Assembly: GCA_030429735.1 (NCBI GenBank)
Contig: JAUIET010000005.1
Location: forward strand, 201,905-265,904
Length of the DNA: 64,000 bases
Reading direction: 5' to 3'
Origin: Gammaproteobacteria bacterium
GTDB taxonomy: Bacteria; Pseudomonadota; Gammaproteobacteria; Pseudomonadales; JAUIET01
Shown: piece after piece, positions 17,656-27,050 of the stretch
Numbering within the stretch: position 1 is the first letter of the stretch
Layout of the letters: each line of letters begins with the position of its first letter
The notes under the pieces: generated by a model
Seen by the model: the letters and a program-made list of their open reading frames with translations, nothing else
What the model was told of the DNA's origin: nothing
Database searches by the model: none
Translations under genes and position numbers: made by a program

Positions 17656-19011
17656 ATGTACGGTATTTTCAAACCCGCAGCACATCAGACGCTTAGGCCG
17701 GTTGATCGGCTTGATGCGGATTATAAACGTCTGCGATTGCAGGTTTTTATTGGAATCTTCGTGGGCTATGCGGGTTACTACCTGGTCCGCAAAAACTTCT
17801 CGCTGGCAGTCCCGTTCCTGATAGAAGAGCAAGGCTATAGCCGGGGCGAACTGGGCGTTGCCATGTCGGCACTATCGATAGCCTACGGAATCAGTAAGTT
17901 TTTGATGGGCAGTGTGTCTGACCGAAGTAATCCTCGCTTCTTTCTGCCGGTAGGTTTGCTCTGTTCTGCCGGTATTATGTTTTTGTTTGGCCTGCAGCCA
18001 TGGGCGACGGGCAGTGTCACCATTATGTTTGCACTGTTGTTCCTGAATGGCTGGGTGCAGGGCATGGGATGGCCCGCTTGCGGACGTACCATGGTGCACT
18101 GGTACTCCGGCAATGAGCGTGGCCGTGTTGTGTCCGTATGGAACGTGGCGCATAACGTGGGTGGCGGTTTAATTGGGCCCTTGTTTGTTCTGGGCATGGC
18201 CTGGTACAACGATTGGCACAGTGCGTTTTATTTGCCTGCAGCCGTGGCAGTGATCATCGCTGTTTTCGTGCTGATTATCATGCGCGACACCCCGCAGTCT
18301 TGCGGCTTGCCATCGATCGAGGAACATAGACACGATTTTCCGAAAGATTATCAGGCAGCACATGAAAAGGAGTTCAATACCCGAGAGATTTTTCTTGAGC
18401 ATGTGCTCAATAATCGCCTGTTGTGGTGTATCGCGTTTGCCAATGTGTTTGTCTACCTGATTCGCTATGGGGTTCTGGACTGGGCGCCTACTTACCTCAG
18501 TGAGGCCAAGGACTTTACCGTGGACCAAAGTTCCTGGGCGTATTTTCTGTATGAGTGGGCTGGCATCCCCGGCACTTTGTTGTGCGGTTGGATCAGCGAC
18601 CGCTGGTTTAAAGGCCGCCGTGCCCCGGCCGGCATATTGTTTATGTTGCTGGTATTGCTTGCCGTACTGGTCTACTGGTTCAACCCACCAGGCAATCCTG
18701 CGGTGGATATGGTCGCACTTATTGCGATCGGTTTTCTCATTTACGGCCCGGTCATGCTAATTGGGCTGCATGCACTTGAGTTGGTACCTAAAAAAGCGGC
18801 CGGTACCGCGGCCGGGCTGACCGGCCTGTTTGGTTATTTAGGTGGTGCAGTATTTGCGAACATTGCAATAGGCTATTCGGTCGACTTCTGGGGCTGGGAT
18901 GGTGGCTTTATGTTGCTTACAGGCGGCTGCTGCGCTGCGATTTTGTTAATCGGTCTTACCTTGAAGGGCGAAGAGGCGCATAGAAACGCGGCAAGGACGG
19001 ACGCCGCCTAG
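17656..19011 (+). CDS. glpT: Glycerol-3-phosphate:phosphate antiporter GlpT
   Basis: The 451-residue, twelve-helix major-facilitator protein of the organophosphate:phosphate antiporter family matches the remembered Escherichia coli GlpT along its whole length. Shared segments include [37 protein letters not shown] and [18 protein letters not shown]. Both substrate-binding arginines are conserved (Arg45 in YLVRKNF and the one near 270 in [10 protein letters not shown]), as is the histidine in AHNVGGG. It imports glycerol-3-phosphate into the cytosol in exchange for phosphate. It starts 6 nt after the sulfotransferase, so the two are probably co-transcribed. No glpQ, glpD or glpR is beside it. 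It ends in a 4-nt tail-to-tail overlap with the SDR on the other strand. Confidence 0.96.
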   Translation: MYGIFKPAAHQTLRPVDRLDADYKRLRLQVFIGIFVGYAGYYLVRKNFSLAVPFLIEEQGYSRGELGVAMSALSIAYGISKFLMGSVSDRSNPRFFLPVGLLCSAGIMFLFGLQPWATGSVTIMFALLFLNGWVQGMGWPACGRTMVHWYSGNERGRVVSVWNVAHNVGGGLIGPLFVLGMAWYNDWHSAFYLPAAVAVIIAVFVLIIMRDTPQSCGLPSIEEHRHDFPKDYQAAHEKEFNTREIFLEHVLNNRLLWCIAFANVFVYLIRYGVLDWAPTYLSEAKDFTVDQSSWAYFLYEWAGIPGTLLCGWISDRWFKGRRAPAGILFMLLVLLAVLVYWFNPPGNPAVDMVALIAIGFLIYGPVMLIGLHALELVPKKAAGTAAGLTGLFGYLGGAVFANIAIGYSVDFWGWDGGFMLLTGGCCAAILLIGLTLKGEEAHRNAARTDAA

Positions 19012-19859
19012 AACCCCATCAGCTCGGCCATTGTTAACGGGCGAGTTTCATTGATGATGCTGTCGTGACGTTTTTGCAGCATGGCTTTAAACTCGGTCTG
19101 TGGAAACAGCCAGAATTTGCCTTCCTCAATTCGCTCGAAAACAAGGTCAGCAAAGTGGTCCGGTGTCAGCCCGTCCGCAACGCTACCGGCCACCATGTCA
19201 TGAAATTGCTGTTCCGATTCGCTGGCCAGTACATTGTGTTGCTCGGGCGCTCGTAGTCGGTCAGATTCCCAAATGCCGGTCGCCACTTCAGCGGGGCACA
19301 GCACTGAGGCAGAGATGGGTGCTTTCTCCAATTCCAGCTCTTGATGGAGTGATTCGGTAAACGCAGTCACAAAGTGCTTGCTGCTTTGGTAAGGCGCCAT
19401 AAACGAGCCGCCACCCAACAATCCGCCGATGGACGAGGTGTTTACAACTCGACCTGCCTCGCCTTGCGCAAGCATTCTGGGTACGAAGCTTCGCACGCCA
19501 TGGATAACGCCCATAATATTCACGTCAATAATCCAGCGCCAGTCTCGCAGCTCTCGTTCCCAGCTTTTCCCATCAATCAGAACACCGGCGTTGTTGAACA
19601 ACAGGTTTACCCGCCCAAAGTGTGTAAACACGGTCTCGGCAAGTTGCTCAACAGCTTGCGCATCGCTGACGTCCAGCTCATGAATAGTTAAGCTACCAGG
19701 GCTTGCTGCAGCAACGTTGGCCAATTCGTCGAGCCCGGTTGTATCGATGTCACAGGCAACAAGCTGCATGCCCTGCTTCAGGCAGTAGCGCGAAAGGCCT
19801 GCGCCAATACCGCTTCCAGCGCCTGTAATCACGGCAAGTTGATCGCTCCATGGGTTCAT
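19008..19859 (-). CDS. Short-chain dehydrogenase/reductase (SDR)
   Basis: A 283-residue classical SDR with TGAGSGIG at 12-19, FNNAG around 89-92, the catalytic serine near 142 and YQSSK giving Tyr157/Lys161. The acidic CDIDTTGL at the end of the second strand favours NAD(H). It ends with a family-typical C-terminal extension ([12 protein letters not shown]). The ATG at 19859 is followed directly by the Rossmann strand. It diverges from the Rieske oxygenase at 20015 across 155 bp, so the two may share regulation. An SDR and a KshA-like oxygenase are both common in steroid and terpenoid degradation, but the true substrate is unknown. Confidence 0.9.
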   Translation of the reverse strand: MNPWSDQLAVITGAGSGIGAGLSRYCLKQGMQLVACDIDTTGLDELANVAAASPGSLTIHELDVSDAQAVEQLAETVFTHFGRVNLLFNNAGVLIDGKSWERELRDWRWIIDVNIMGVIHGVRSFVPRMLAQGEAGRVVNTSSIGGLLGGGSFMAPYQSSKHFVTAFTESLHQELELEKAPISASVLCPAEVATGIWESDRLRAPEQHNVLASESEQQFHDMVAGSVADGLTPDHFADLVFERIEEGKFWLFPQTEFKAMLQKRHDSIINETRPLTMAELMGF

Positions 19860-19905
19860 ATGATGGTCTCCGTAGTGTGCCAGCGTCTTGCGACGTGTCC
19901 GCTAT

Positions 19906-19922
19906 GGTTACAAACTATAACC
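19906..19922. promoter_or_regulatory. Inverted-repeat operator candidate in SDR/Rieske divergent region
   Basis: GGTTACAAACTATAACC contains the inverted arms GGTTA and TAACC with a 7-bp centre. It is midway between the divergent SDR and Rieske genes. The layout resembles a TetR-type operator, as used by KstR-like regulators, but the match is short and may be chance. Confidence 0.25.
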
Positions 19923-20014
19923 GCCTTGAAACTTCAGGTAACTAAGTAATCAATCTGTAACTCAAGAAAACGATCAAGCTGGGCATACTTTCGAAAGCGG
20001 CACAGGAGCAGCAA

Positions 20015-21109
20015 ATGACTCGGCAATATGATTATGCATTTGAAGAGCCCGGAAAATTCGCGCGTGGCTGGTATGTTGTTCAGTTCACCCAAGAACTGCA
20101 GCCAGGCGACGTAAAAGCACTGCACTTTTTCAATCAGGACCTGGTCTTGTTTCGCGGCAACGATGGCCAAGCCGCTGTGCTGGATGCTTATTGCCCACAC
20201 CTGGGTGCACATCTTGCGGGCACCGGCAGCCGCGTTGAAGGTAACTGTATCCGCTGCCCGTTTCACGGTTGGCAGTTCAACGCCGAAGGGGCGTGCACCG
20301 ACATTCCTTACGCAAAACAAATTCCCAAGCGTGCCCAGCAAGGGGCGATAAAAAGTTGGCCCTTGATCGAGCAAAGCGGCTACATCGCCATCTGGTATGA
20401 CGAGCTAGGCGGAGAGCCGAACTGGGAAATGCCAGGCGTAGAAGTGTGGAATCAACCCGAGTGGGGCGACTGGGCGTTTAATCGCAGTGTGATCAAGGCT
20501 CATGGGCGTGAAGTCATCGAGAACATCGTCGACGTGGGCCACTTTCCGTCTGTGCACGGGGGCGTACCGCTGCAGTTTGATAATATTTTCAAACCGTATT
20601 CGGTCACACAAATTTCAGTGGTTGAGAGCAGAGCTGACTGCGATCTGATTCAACCCAGCGGTTTCGGGCTGGACCTTCTGGCCATGCGAGATATGCGCGA
20701 GCAAAGTAAAGCCGATGCGTGGGGGGATGCTACCTACCATGGCCCGGCGATCATGTACTACTTTACCGAATCGCGAGGCGAAGAAATGTCGTTTCAGAGT
20801 TGGTGGGTTAACTACCATACGCCAATCAACAATGAGGAAATTGAACTGACGTCCGGCGTAATTTGCGCAAGTCTTGACGACAAACCGCTGCCCGATGAAT
20901 TTAAAGATATGTACCCCCGTTCGGCAATTGCCGCATTTGGACAGGATGCGGAAATATGGCGCACCAAGAAGTATCAGGCCAATCCGATTTTGTGCGACGG
21001 CGACGGTCCGGTTACAAAACTGCGTAAATGGTACGAACGCTTTTATCTGCCGCGGGAACAGGAAGCCTGGGACGAACCCCCAACGCCTATTTCCAGCATT
21101 CGGAACTGA
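20015..21109 (+). CDS. Rieske non-haem iron oxygenase, KshA-like
   Basis: The 364-residue protein has an N-terminal Rieske domain. The [2Fe-2S] ligands are Cys60 and His62 (CPH) and Cys81 and His84 (CPFH). The catalytic domain carries ENIVDVGHFPSVH, giving the bridging Asp173 and mononuclear-iron ligands His176 and His181. This layout fits single-component-type alpha subunits such as 3-ketosteroid 9-alpha-hydroxylase (KshA) and related sterol oxygenases. It would need a separate reductase, and none is in the window. A clear AGGAGC Shine-Dalgarno precedes the ATG. A polycyclic or steroid substrate is an inference from family resemblance and from the P450/BVMO neighbourhood. Confidence 0.88.
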   Translation: MTRQYDYAFEEPGKFARGWYVVQFTQELQPGDVKALHFFNQDLVLFRGNDGQAAVLDAYCPHLGAHLAGTGSRVEGNCIRCPFHGWQFNAEGACTDIPYAKQIPKRAQQGAIKSWPLIEQSGYIAIWYDELGGEPNWEMPGVEVWNQPEWGDWAFNRSVIKAHGREVIENIVDVGHFPSVHGGVPLQFDNIFKPYSVTQISVVESRADCDLIQPSGFGLDLLAMRDMREQSKADAWGDATYHGPAIMYYFTESRGEEMSFQSWWVNYHTPINNEEIELTSGVICASLDDKPLPDEFKDMYPRSAIAAFGQDAEIWRTKKYQANPILCDGDGPVTKLRKWYERFYLPREQEAWDEPPTPISSIRN

Positions 21110-21122
21110 TCGCGCGTTTTTC

Positions 21123-21146
21123 CAGCACCGTGTAAAGCCGGTGCTG
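21123..21146 (+). terminator. Stem-loop after Rieske gene, possible weak terminator
   Basis: CAGCACCG pairs over 8 bp with CGGTGCTG around an 8-nt loop, 13 nt after the Rieske stop. No T-run follows, so it may be a transcript-end stabiliser or a Rho-dependent site rather than an intrinsic terminator. Confidence 0.3.
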
Positions 21147-21198
21147 CAATGGGCCTGGTGTCCTTCCTATTCGCGGCACGGTAACGTAATATCGCAGC

Positions 21199-21831
21199 AT
21201 GTTTTCCATGTCGCGCTTAGCCATCATGAAATGGGTGTGGGCAATCAGTGCTTTGTTGCTGTTGTCTGCATGCGCGCAACTGGTTCGGCCTGGTTACAGC
21301 ACCGAACGGGTTGCCCTGAAACCAGGAAGTTATACACTTGACCCGGCGCACACCGCGGTGTTGTTTAAAGTTGACCACTTTGGGCTGAGTAAATACATAG
21401 GCCGATTTAACCACGTTGAAGCCAGTCTTGAGTTCGATCCAGATAACCTTGAAAACACCCAGCTGCACGCAATCGTCTATACAAGCAGTATTGATGTGGG
21501 CGACGCCGACTTTTCTAAAACCCTGAGCGGCAGCGACTGGTTCAACAGCTCTGAGCACCCGCAAGCGGTTCTGACGGCTGATTCTGTTCAATTCGCCGAG
21601 GGTGGCAACGTAGTATTCGCGGGCAGCTTGGCGATGCTGGGCGTGCAGCAGGCGGTAGATATCAATGTGCAGTTTAATGGCGGCGCTGACAATAGATTAA
21701 CCGGCTACTACACCATTGGTTTTTCTGCAGCGGCCGTGATCAGGCGGTCCCAATTCGGCATGGACAAACACCTTGGCCTGGTAGGCGACGAGGTAGAACT
21801 GGAAATACACGCTGAGTTTCAAAAGCGCTGA
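21199..21831 (+). CDS. YceI-family lipoprotein
   Basis: The 210-residue protein carries a lipobox LLSAC (Cys25 from this start) and a YceI lipocalin-like beta-barrel. The latter shows YTLDPAHTAVLFKVDHFG near the start, SDWFNSSEHPQAVLTAD in the middle and VGDEVELEIHAEF at the end. YceI barrels bind long polyprenyl or lipid molecules in the periplasm. There are three in-frame ATGs (21199, 21208, 21226) and none has an obvious Shine-Dalgarno; the last would still leave a complete signal peptide. Its stop overlaps the UDG start by one base (TGATG), so the two are translationally coupled. Confidence 0.88.
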   Translation: MFSMSRLAIMKWVWAISALLLLSACAQLVRPGYSTERVALKPGSYTLDPAHTAVLFKVDHFGLSKYIGRFNHVEASLEFDPDNLENTQLHAIVYTSSIDVGDADFSKTLSGSDWFNSSEHPQAVLTADSVQFAEGGNVVFAGSLAMLGVQQAVDINVQFNGGADNRLTGYYTIGFSAAAVIRRSQFGMDKHLGLVGDEVELEIHAEFQKR

Positions 21832-22412
21832 TGAGTTATAAGAAATTACTAGCCGATGTTCGCCAATGTACGTTGTGTGAGCAGGCGCTGAAGCATGGTG
21901 TTCGCCCCGTTCTGCAGTTTCATCCATCCGCAAAAATCCTGATTGCCGGCCAGGCGCCTGGCCGCAAAGTTCATGATACGGGCGTGCCGTTTGATGACGC
22001 CAGTGGCAAGCGCTTGCGCGAATGGTTGGGTGTGGATGAATCGATTTTCTATGATGTGAGGCAAGTGGCGATACTGCCAATGGGGTTTTGCTATCCGGGT
22101 ACCGGGAAGTCAGGTGACTTACCGCCAAGAAAAGAATGCGCACAAGCCTGGCGCGCATCCTTAATGGAGCGCTTCGTTAATCTGCGATTAACGCTGGTTA
22201 TTGGTCAGTATGCGATGGCCTGGCATATGCCTGATGTCAAAGGTTCACTCACAGAGGTGGTTTCCGATTGGCAACAGCACTTGCCAGCACAGCTGCCTTT
22301 GCCGCACCCGAGCCCACGGAACAATATCTGGCTGAAAAAGAATGCCTGGTTTGCTGAGCAAACCGTCCCTGCCTTGCAGGCACAGGTTCAGACTGTTTTG
22401 CATGATGACTGA
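21831..22412 (+). CDS. Uracil-DNA glycosylase superfamily protein (Fe-S type)
   Basis: This 193-residue protein has GQAPG at residues 40-44, the water-activating motif position of family 4/5-type glycosylases, and HPSPRNN at 159-165, the DNA-intercalation motif. Cysteines at 13 and 16 (CxxC) and at 87 and 103 (C-x15-C) fit the family's [4Fe-4S] ligand pattern. The conserved block ILPMGFCYPGTGKSGDLPPR marks a subgroup common in Gammaproteobacteria. Its likely role is removal of uracil or a related base from DNA, though this subgroup is little studied. It overlaps YceI by 1 nt and the AraC gene by 11 nt, which suggests an operon. Confidence 0.88.
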   Translation: MSYKKLLADVRQCTLCEQALKHGVRPVLQFHPSAKILIAGQAPGRKVHDTGVPFDDASGKRLREWLGVDESIFYDVRQVAILPMGFCYPGTGKSGDLPPRKECAQAWRASLMERFVNLRLTLVIGQYAMAWHMPDVKGSLTEVVSDWQQHLPAQLPLPHPSPRNNIWLKKNAWFAEQTVPALQAQVQTVLHDD

Positions 22413-23475
22413 TTTGGAACTTGCTGATCTGGGGGTAAGGCTGCTCATATTTGGGCAGTACTCCATCGTCATTGGCGCCGTACTGCTTGCACTTCGAAAT
22501 CGTTTTGGCCTCTGGCTAATCGTCCTTAGTCTGGGCTTGTTGGCGTATATGTATATCTCTTCCCCACCGCTTGTAAATCGGTTTTCTGGTGTATATGCGC
22601 CCGCACATTTGCTGGCGTCATCGATGCCATGGATATTCTGGTTCTTCATCAAGGAAGGCTTCGAATTGCAGTTAAACAGCGTATGGGTTTGGTGCACCTG
22701 GTTGGTATTGATGCTGCCGAAGTGGGTGATGTTCATTTTTTTCGCAGACCAATGGCACGATATTCAGCTCATTCAACGCGATCTCAAACAGCTGGTAGGT
22801 ATTGTCATTGTGCTGCACGCGTTGTATCACTTGATCGGCGGTTACAGCGACGACCTGGTGGAAAAGCGCCGGCTGCTGCGCAAGGCGCTCGGGATTTGCA
22901 CAGGTGTGACCATACTTGGAATCATGGCGGTTGAACTTGTGCTGGATTTTGATACACAGACGGCGAGCCTTAACCTGGCGGCCAGCCTGACCATCGCGTT
23001 GTTGACCCTGCTGTTTGCTCCGCCCATTATTTCTTATGGGCGAGACATCTTTCTGGTTCCGAAAGTGGCGACTGCGGAGGCGCCCGCGCCTGCGGGTGAG
23101 TCGGCAAAGTCGCAGGCTCAGCAGCAACTGCATGCTCGATTGAGCTCAGCAATGGGGGAAGGCGCCTATCGAGATTCTGGCTTAACAATCGGCGGTCTGG
23201 CGAGGCAGTTGGAGTTGCCGGAGCACCAGTTACGCAAGCTGATCAACGCCGAGCTGGGTTATCGCAATTTCAGCGCATTTGTGCAGCAGTATCGAATTGC
23301 CGAGGTATGCCGGCATCTCCAGGACCCGGACAAAGCACGAATTCCGATTTTGACTCTGGCTCTGGACGCCGGCTTTGGTTCACTTGGGCCGTTTAATCGC
23401 GCCTTTAAGAGCATTACCGGCATGACTCCCAGTGAATATCGTGAGAATCCACCTGCCGATACTGAAATAATCTGA
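22402..23475 (+). CDS. Membrane-anchored AraC-type regulator
   Basis: From the ATG at 22402 the protein is 357 residues. About seven hydrophobic helices fill residues 10-220, a linker rich in Ala/Pro/Gln follows, and a C-terminal AraC DNA-binding domain spans about 255-350. Its second helix-turn-helix has ILTLALDAGFGSLGPFNRAFKSITGMTPSEYR. Regulators of this form sense a signal at or in the membrane and bind DNA from there. The start at 22402 (ATGATGACTGA, overlapping the UDG stop by 11 nt) is preferred to one 60 nt upstream that would add a basic, non-conserved leader. The target genes are unknown; the sterol-desaturase fusion 108 bp downstream is a candidate. Confidence 0.85.
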   Translation: MMTDLELADLGVRLLIFGQYSIVIGAVLLALRNRFGLWLIVLSLGLLAYMYISSPPLVNRFSGVYAPAHLLASSMPWIFWFFIKEGFELQLNSVWVWCTWLVLMLPKWVMFIFFADQWHDIQLIQRDLKQLVGIVIVLHALYHLIGGYSDDLVEKRRLLRKALGICTGVTILGIMAVELVLDFDTQTASLNLAASLTIALLTLLFAPPIISYGRDIFLVPKVATAEAPAPAGESAKSQAQQQLHARLSSAMGEGAYRDSGLTIGGLARQLELPEHQLRKLINAELGYRNFSAFVQQYRIAEVCRHLQDPDKARIPILTLALDAGFGSLGPFNRAFKSITGMTPSEYRENPPADTEII

Positions 23476-23583
23476 TCAATTCCGAAAACAACCACCAATT
23501 TCCGGAATGAGTGAGAGATTCCCGGCGTAAAAAGCAACACTGTGATCTTCGTTAATTGACGCATTGTCGTTTTGGAGAATCGC

Positions 23584-24816
23584 ATGGAGTCAACAACCCT
23601 GGCTGATCTGCTCGGAATCTGGGCATTTATCTTTGTAGAAGATTTTCTACGCTATTTCCTCGTGGCGGGTGCGCTTGCGTACCTGCTGTACAGGTTTGGC
23701 GCCTGGGCGGATAGCCGCCGTATTCAGCCGCGTCGAGCCAGCGCCGCAGATCGCAGGCGCGAGCAGCGCTACTCCGCATTAACCATTTTTATTTTCTCTC
23801 TGACCGGGCTGAGTATTTTTGGCTTGAGCGAATTGGGTCTTGTTCATCTGAATACGGAATTCACCGCGCTGTCTTTGTTCGTTGAAGTGGTGTTGATTAT
23901 TGTCGCTCACGACGCCTATTTTTATTGGATGCACCGCGGTTTGCACGCCAGTCGCCGGCTGATGCGCGTGCACGCTTTGCATCATCGCTCCAGAACACCC
24001 AGCCCCTGGGCCGCGTATTCTTTCTCGGCAGGTGAAGCCGTTCTGGAAGCCGTGTTTCTGCCCATTTATGCCTTGCTGATGCCTATGCACGGAATCACCG
24101 CGTTTATATTCACCAGCCACATGATCATCCGTAATGTGCTGGGACATGCAGGTGTCGAGGTGTATCCGCGCTGGTGGCCCAGACATCCACTGACACGCTG
24201 GATGACCACAACAACACACCATGACCTGCATCACGCTGAGTTCAAGCATAACTTTGGCCTGTATTTCACCTGGTGGGATCGCTGGATGGGTACCGAGCAC
24301 CCTCATTATCTGGAGCGGTTTGAGCAGGCGCATCGCGCGGGAAATCCGTTAACGCCAAAAGCAGGCACGGGCTTTACGGCATTGACGGTGATGGTGGTTG
24401 GTCTGTGTTTTATGACGCATGGCACTGTTGCGCTGGCCGAGACAGGAGGAATAAGCGGTTGTTGGTCAAACAGTGCACATTCAATGCATGTGGAATTTAG
24501 GAAATGCGGTTCTGCTAGCTGCGGTGTGCTAAAGAACATCGACCGTGAGCGAATGGACAATAAGCCATTATCCGACAGTCGCAACACCCGTCGACGATTG
24601 CGTAAACGCGCCTTGTTGGGTATCAACCTGGCGCATCTTACGGAGCGCCAGCCAAACAACCGCTGGCGTGGAACGCTGTATAGACCTGATAAGGGAATAG
24701 TGCAGACCGCAACGTTTAAAGTGCTGGACAATGGTAGCCTGAAAATCCGTGCCTGTTCCGGACACCGCTGCAAGTCTTTGTATTGGCATCCGGTGGATAC
24801 TGCGCGTTGTGAGTAG
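23584..24816 (+). CDS. Fatty-acid hydroxylase/sterol desaturase fused to DUF2147 domain
   Basis: Residues 1-255 form a membrane di-iron oxygenase. Its histidine boxes are HDAYFYWMHRGLH (109-121), HALHH (130-134) and HHDLHH (212-217), with several hydrophobic helices. A further hydrophobic segment at about 262-285, ending TVALAETGG, looks like an internal signal or anchor. Residues 290-410 resemble the extracytoplasmic DUF2147 domain (NRWRGTLYRPDKG, LKIRACSGHRCKSLYW). The enzyme part should hydroxylate or desaturate a lipid chain at the inner membrane; the second domain would lie in the periplasm. DUF2147 is normally a separate secreted protein, so the fusion is unusual. The ATG at 23584 has GGAG 8 nt upstream; the TTG 12 nt earlier is not used. 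Confidence 0.82.
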   Translation: MESTTLADLLGIWAFIFVEDFLRYFLVAGALAYLLYRFGAWADSRRIQPRRASAADRRREQRYSALTIFIFSLTGLSIFGLSELGLVHLNTEFTALSLFVEVVLIIVAHDAYFYWMHRGLHASRRLMRVHALHHRSRTPSPWAAYSFSAGEAVLEAVFLPIYALLMPMHGITAFIFTSHMIIRNVLGHAGVEVYPRWWPRHPLTRWMTTTTHHDLHHAEFKHNFGLYFTWWDRWMGTEHPHYLERFEQAHRAGNPLTPKAGTGFTALTVMVVGLCFMTHGTVALAETGGISGCWSNSAHSMHVEFRKCGSASCGVLKNIDRERMDNKPLSDSRNTRRRLRKRALLGINLAHLTERQPNNRWRGTLYRPDKGIVQTATFKVLDNGSLKIRACSGHRCKSLYWHPVDTARCE

Positions 24817-24848
24817 GCAGCGGTCCATCCTTTGACTACACTGTGTGG

Positions 24849-27050
24849 ATGCAAAGAGTCCTTAATGTAGCCAATCGCTTACCAGTTACCATTGGATCCA
24901 CGATTAAAAAATCATCAGGCGGTTTGGTCGCCGCACTGGAAGGTGTTTCCAATAATCATTTCGAATTGCAGTCCATCGGTTGGCCAGGGCCGGTGGACGA
25001 CACGGCCAAAATCAGCGAGTTAAAACAAACGCTGGAATCTGATTACGGCTGCATTCCCGTTTTTCTGCCGGATGAACTGATTCAAGGCTATTACCATGGC
25101 CTGTCCAATTCCAGCTTATGGCCACTGTTACACTATAACCGGGCCTATATGAATTACTCCGATTCAGACTGGGCGGCTTATTGCCAGGTCAATGAGTTAT
25201 TTGCCGATGCGATTCTCGAGATCGCCAATGACGACGATATTGTCTGGGTGCATGACTACCATTTGTTTTTGTTGCCCAGCCTGCTGCGCAAGCACAAACC
25301 TCACCTTAAGATTGGCTTTTTTCTGCACACCCCATTTCCTTCCTCAGAAGTTATTCGTTGTCACCCACAACGCGAAGCACTGATTCGCGGTGTGCTGGGC
25401 GCAGATTTGATCGGGTTTCATACCTTTGGCTATCTTCGTCATTTCCGAAGTTCAGCGCTGCAGCTGTTGGGTCTGGAATCCGACATGACGGAAATACAAA
25501 TCGGCAATCACACAGCGTCGCTGGGTATATTTCCGATCGGCATTAACTCAGCCAGCTTCGAACACGAACTGCGCACCACTGACTACCAGAATACATTGGC
25601 CGCTTTTCAGCAAAATTGGGCGGGCAAGCGCCTGGTGCTGAGTGTTGAACGGCTGGATTACAGTAAAGGCTTGCTGCGACGGTTGTCAGCGATAGAAACC
25701 TTTTTGGCAGGCACCCAAAATCGCGATGATGTTGTGTTTGTGTTTGTTAGTGTGCCTACTCGCGGTGAGGTGAAGGAATACCAGCTACTGCGTGAGCGCA
25801 TTGAACGCGAAGTGGGAAGAATCAACGGTTTGTACGCCAGCGTGCAAAACAGCCCGATCCATTTTATACACCAGTCCATACCATTTACCGAGCTGTGCGC
25901 GCTGTATTCCATGGCTGACGTTGGTTTGGTCACGCCGCTGGTTGATGGTATGAACCTGGTTGCCAAAGAATATCTGGCGTGTCAGGACGATGCCGACCCA
26001 GGCGTGTTGGTGCTCAGCGAGTTCGCAGGTGCTGCGCAGGAACTGGTAAACGCCATCATCGTCAATCCGTACAACAAAGTGGAAGTGGCCAATGCAATTG
26101 ATCATGCATTGAATATGAGCCTGGAAGAACGCCAGCAGCGTATGGGCTACATGAAATCCAGAGTGATGCAATACAACGCTGATTACTGGGCGCGATCTTT
26201 TATCGATGAGTTAATGCAGAGCAATCAACTGCACAATAAACCACGAAATTTGCTTGACGATGAGCAGATGATCACGCAAGCACTCATCAATCACAGTAAT
26301 GTTGCGTTTTTCCTGGATTACGACGGTACCCTGCGGGAATTTGAAGATAAGCCGGACGATGCGTTTCCAACCGCGGAGTTGCATGCCTTATTGCAGCAGT
26401 TGAACAAGGCGCCTATCGATGTGTACATCATCAGTGGCCGCTCGGGCGAGACCCTGCAGGAGTGGCTTGGTGATTACGACTTTACGTTAATAGCTGAGCA
26501 TGGAAACAGATACCTCGCACCCGGAGCTGATGCGTGGGTATCACTCAATCCTGACAACGATTTTTCGTGGAAAGAAGCCGTACGTGAGGTGTTTAGTTTG
26601 TATGAAGGCTCAACGCCCGGAAGCAGTATTGAAGACAAGCAGTCTTCGGTTGTATGGCATTATCGCTTGTCCGACCCGGTATACGGTGGCTGGAAGGCGA
26701 ATCAGTTGTTGAGTGATATGTACTCAATGCTGGGTAACTTGCCTGTTGAAATTCATCACGGCAAACGTATTGTGGAGGCGAGCTCCATGCACGTGAATAA
26801 AGGGCGCGCTGTAGAGTATTTTATGCGGCGAAACGACTACGATGCCGTTATGTGCGCTGGTGATGATCAAACCGATGAAGCCATGTTTCGTCGTCCAAGC
26901 AGCGATAATATAGTGAGTATCAAGGTCGGCGAAGGTGATACGCAGGCCGCGAACAGAGTGCCGGACGTTAAGCAGTTTCACTTGCTTCTGCAGCGCTTGA
27001 CGCAATTGCTAAAAAAAAAGCATAACTCGAATAAGGCAGCCGAACTGTGA
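24849..27050 (+). CDS. Trehalose-6-phosphate synthase/phosphatase fusion
   Basis: From ATG 24849 the protein is 733 residues. Residues 1-465 are a GT20 synthase: ANRLPVTI with the glycine loop KSSGGL, WVHDYHLFLLP, FFLHTPFPSSEV and the nucleotide-binding region VERLDYSKGL and DGMNLVAKEY. Residues about 485-733 are a HAD phosphatase, with motif I in FFLDYDGTL and motif IV in GDDQTDEAMF. It makes trehalose-6-phosphate from UDP-glucose and glucose-6-phosphate and then dephosphorylates it to trehalose in the cytosol. Fused OtsA-OtsB proteins are known but less common in bacteria than separate genes. No Shine-Dalgarno is clear; a GTG lies 6 nt upstream. Its stop overlaps the GH15 start. Confidence 0.93.
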   Translation: MQRVLNVANRLPVTIGSTIKKSSGGLVAALEGVSNNHFELQSIGWPGPVDDTAKISELKQTLESDYGCIPVFLPDELIQGYYHGLSNSSLWPLLHYNRAYMNYSDSDWAAYCQVNELFADAILEIANDDDIVWVHDYHLFLLPSLLRKHKPHLKIGFFLHTPFPSSEVIRCHPQREALIRGVLGADLIGFHTFGYLRHFRSSALQLLGLESDMTEIQIGNHTASLGIFPIGINSASFEHELRTTDYQNTLAAFQQNWAGKRLVLSVERLDYSKGLLRRLSAIETFLAGTQNRDDVVFVFVSVPTRGEVKEYQLLRERIEREVGRINGLYASVQNSPIHFIHQSIPFTELCALYSMADVGLVTPLVDGMNLVAKEYLACQDDADPGVLVLSEFAGAAQELVNAIIVNPYNKVEVANAIDHALNMSLEERQQRMGYMKSRVMQYNADYWARSFIDELMQSNQLHNKPRNLLDDEQMITQALINHSNVAFFLDYDGTLREFEDKPDDAFPTAELHALLQQLNKAPIDVYIISGRSGETLQEWLGDYDFTLIAEHGNRYLAPGADAWVSLNPDNDFSWKEAVREVFSLYEGSTPGSSIEDKQSSVVWHYRLSDPVYGGWKANQLLSDMYSMLGNLPVEIHHGKRIVEASSMHVNKGRAVEYFMRRNDYDAVMCAGDDQTDEAMFRRPSSDNIVSIKVGEGDTQAANRVPDVKQFHLLLQRLTQLLKKKHNSNKAAEL

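Noticed and set aside
21123-21146. Stem-loop as a certain terminator
   Set aside because: It lacks a following T-run, so it is listed only as a weak possibility.
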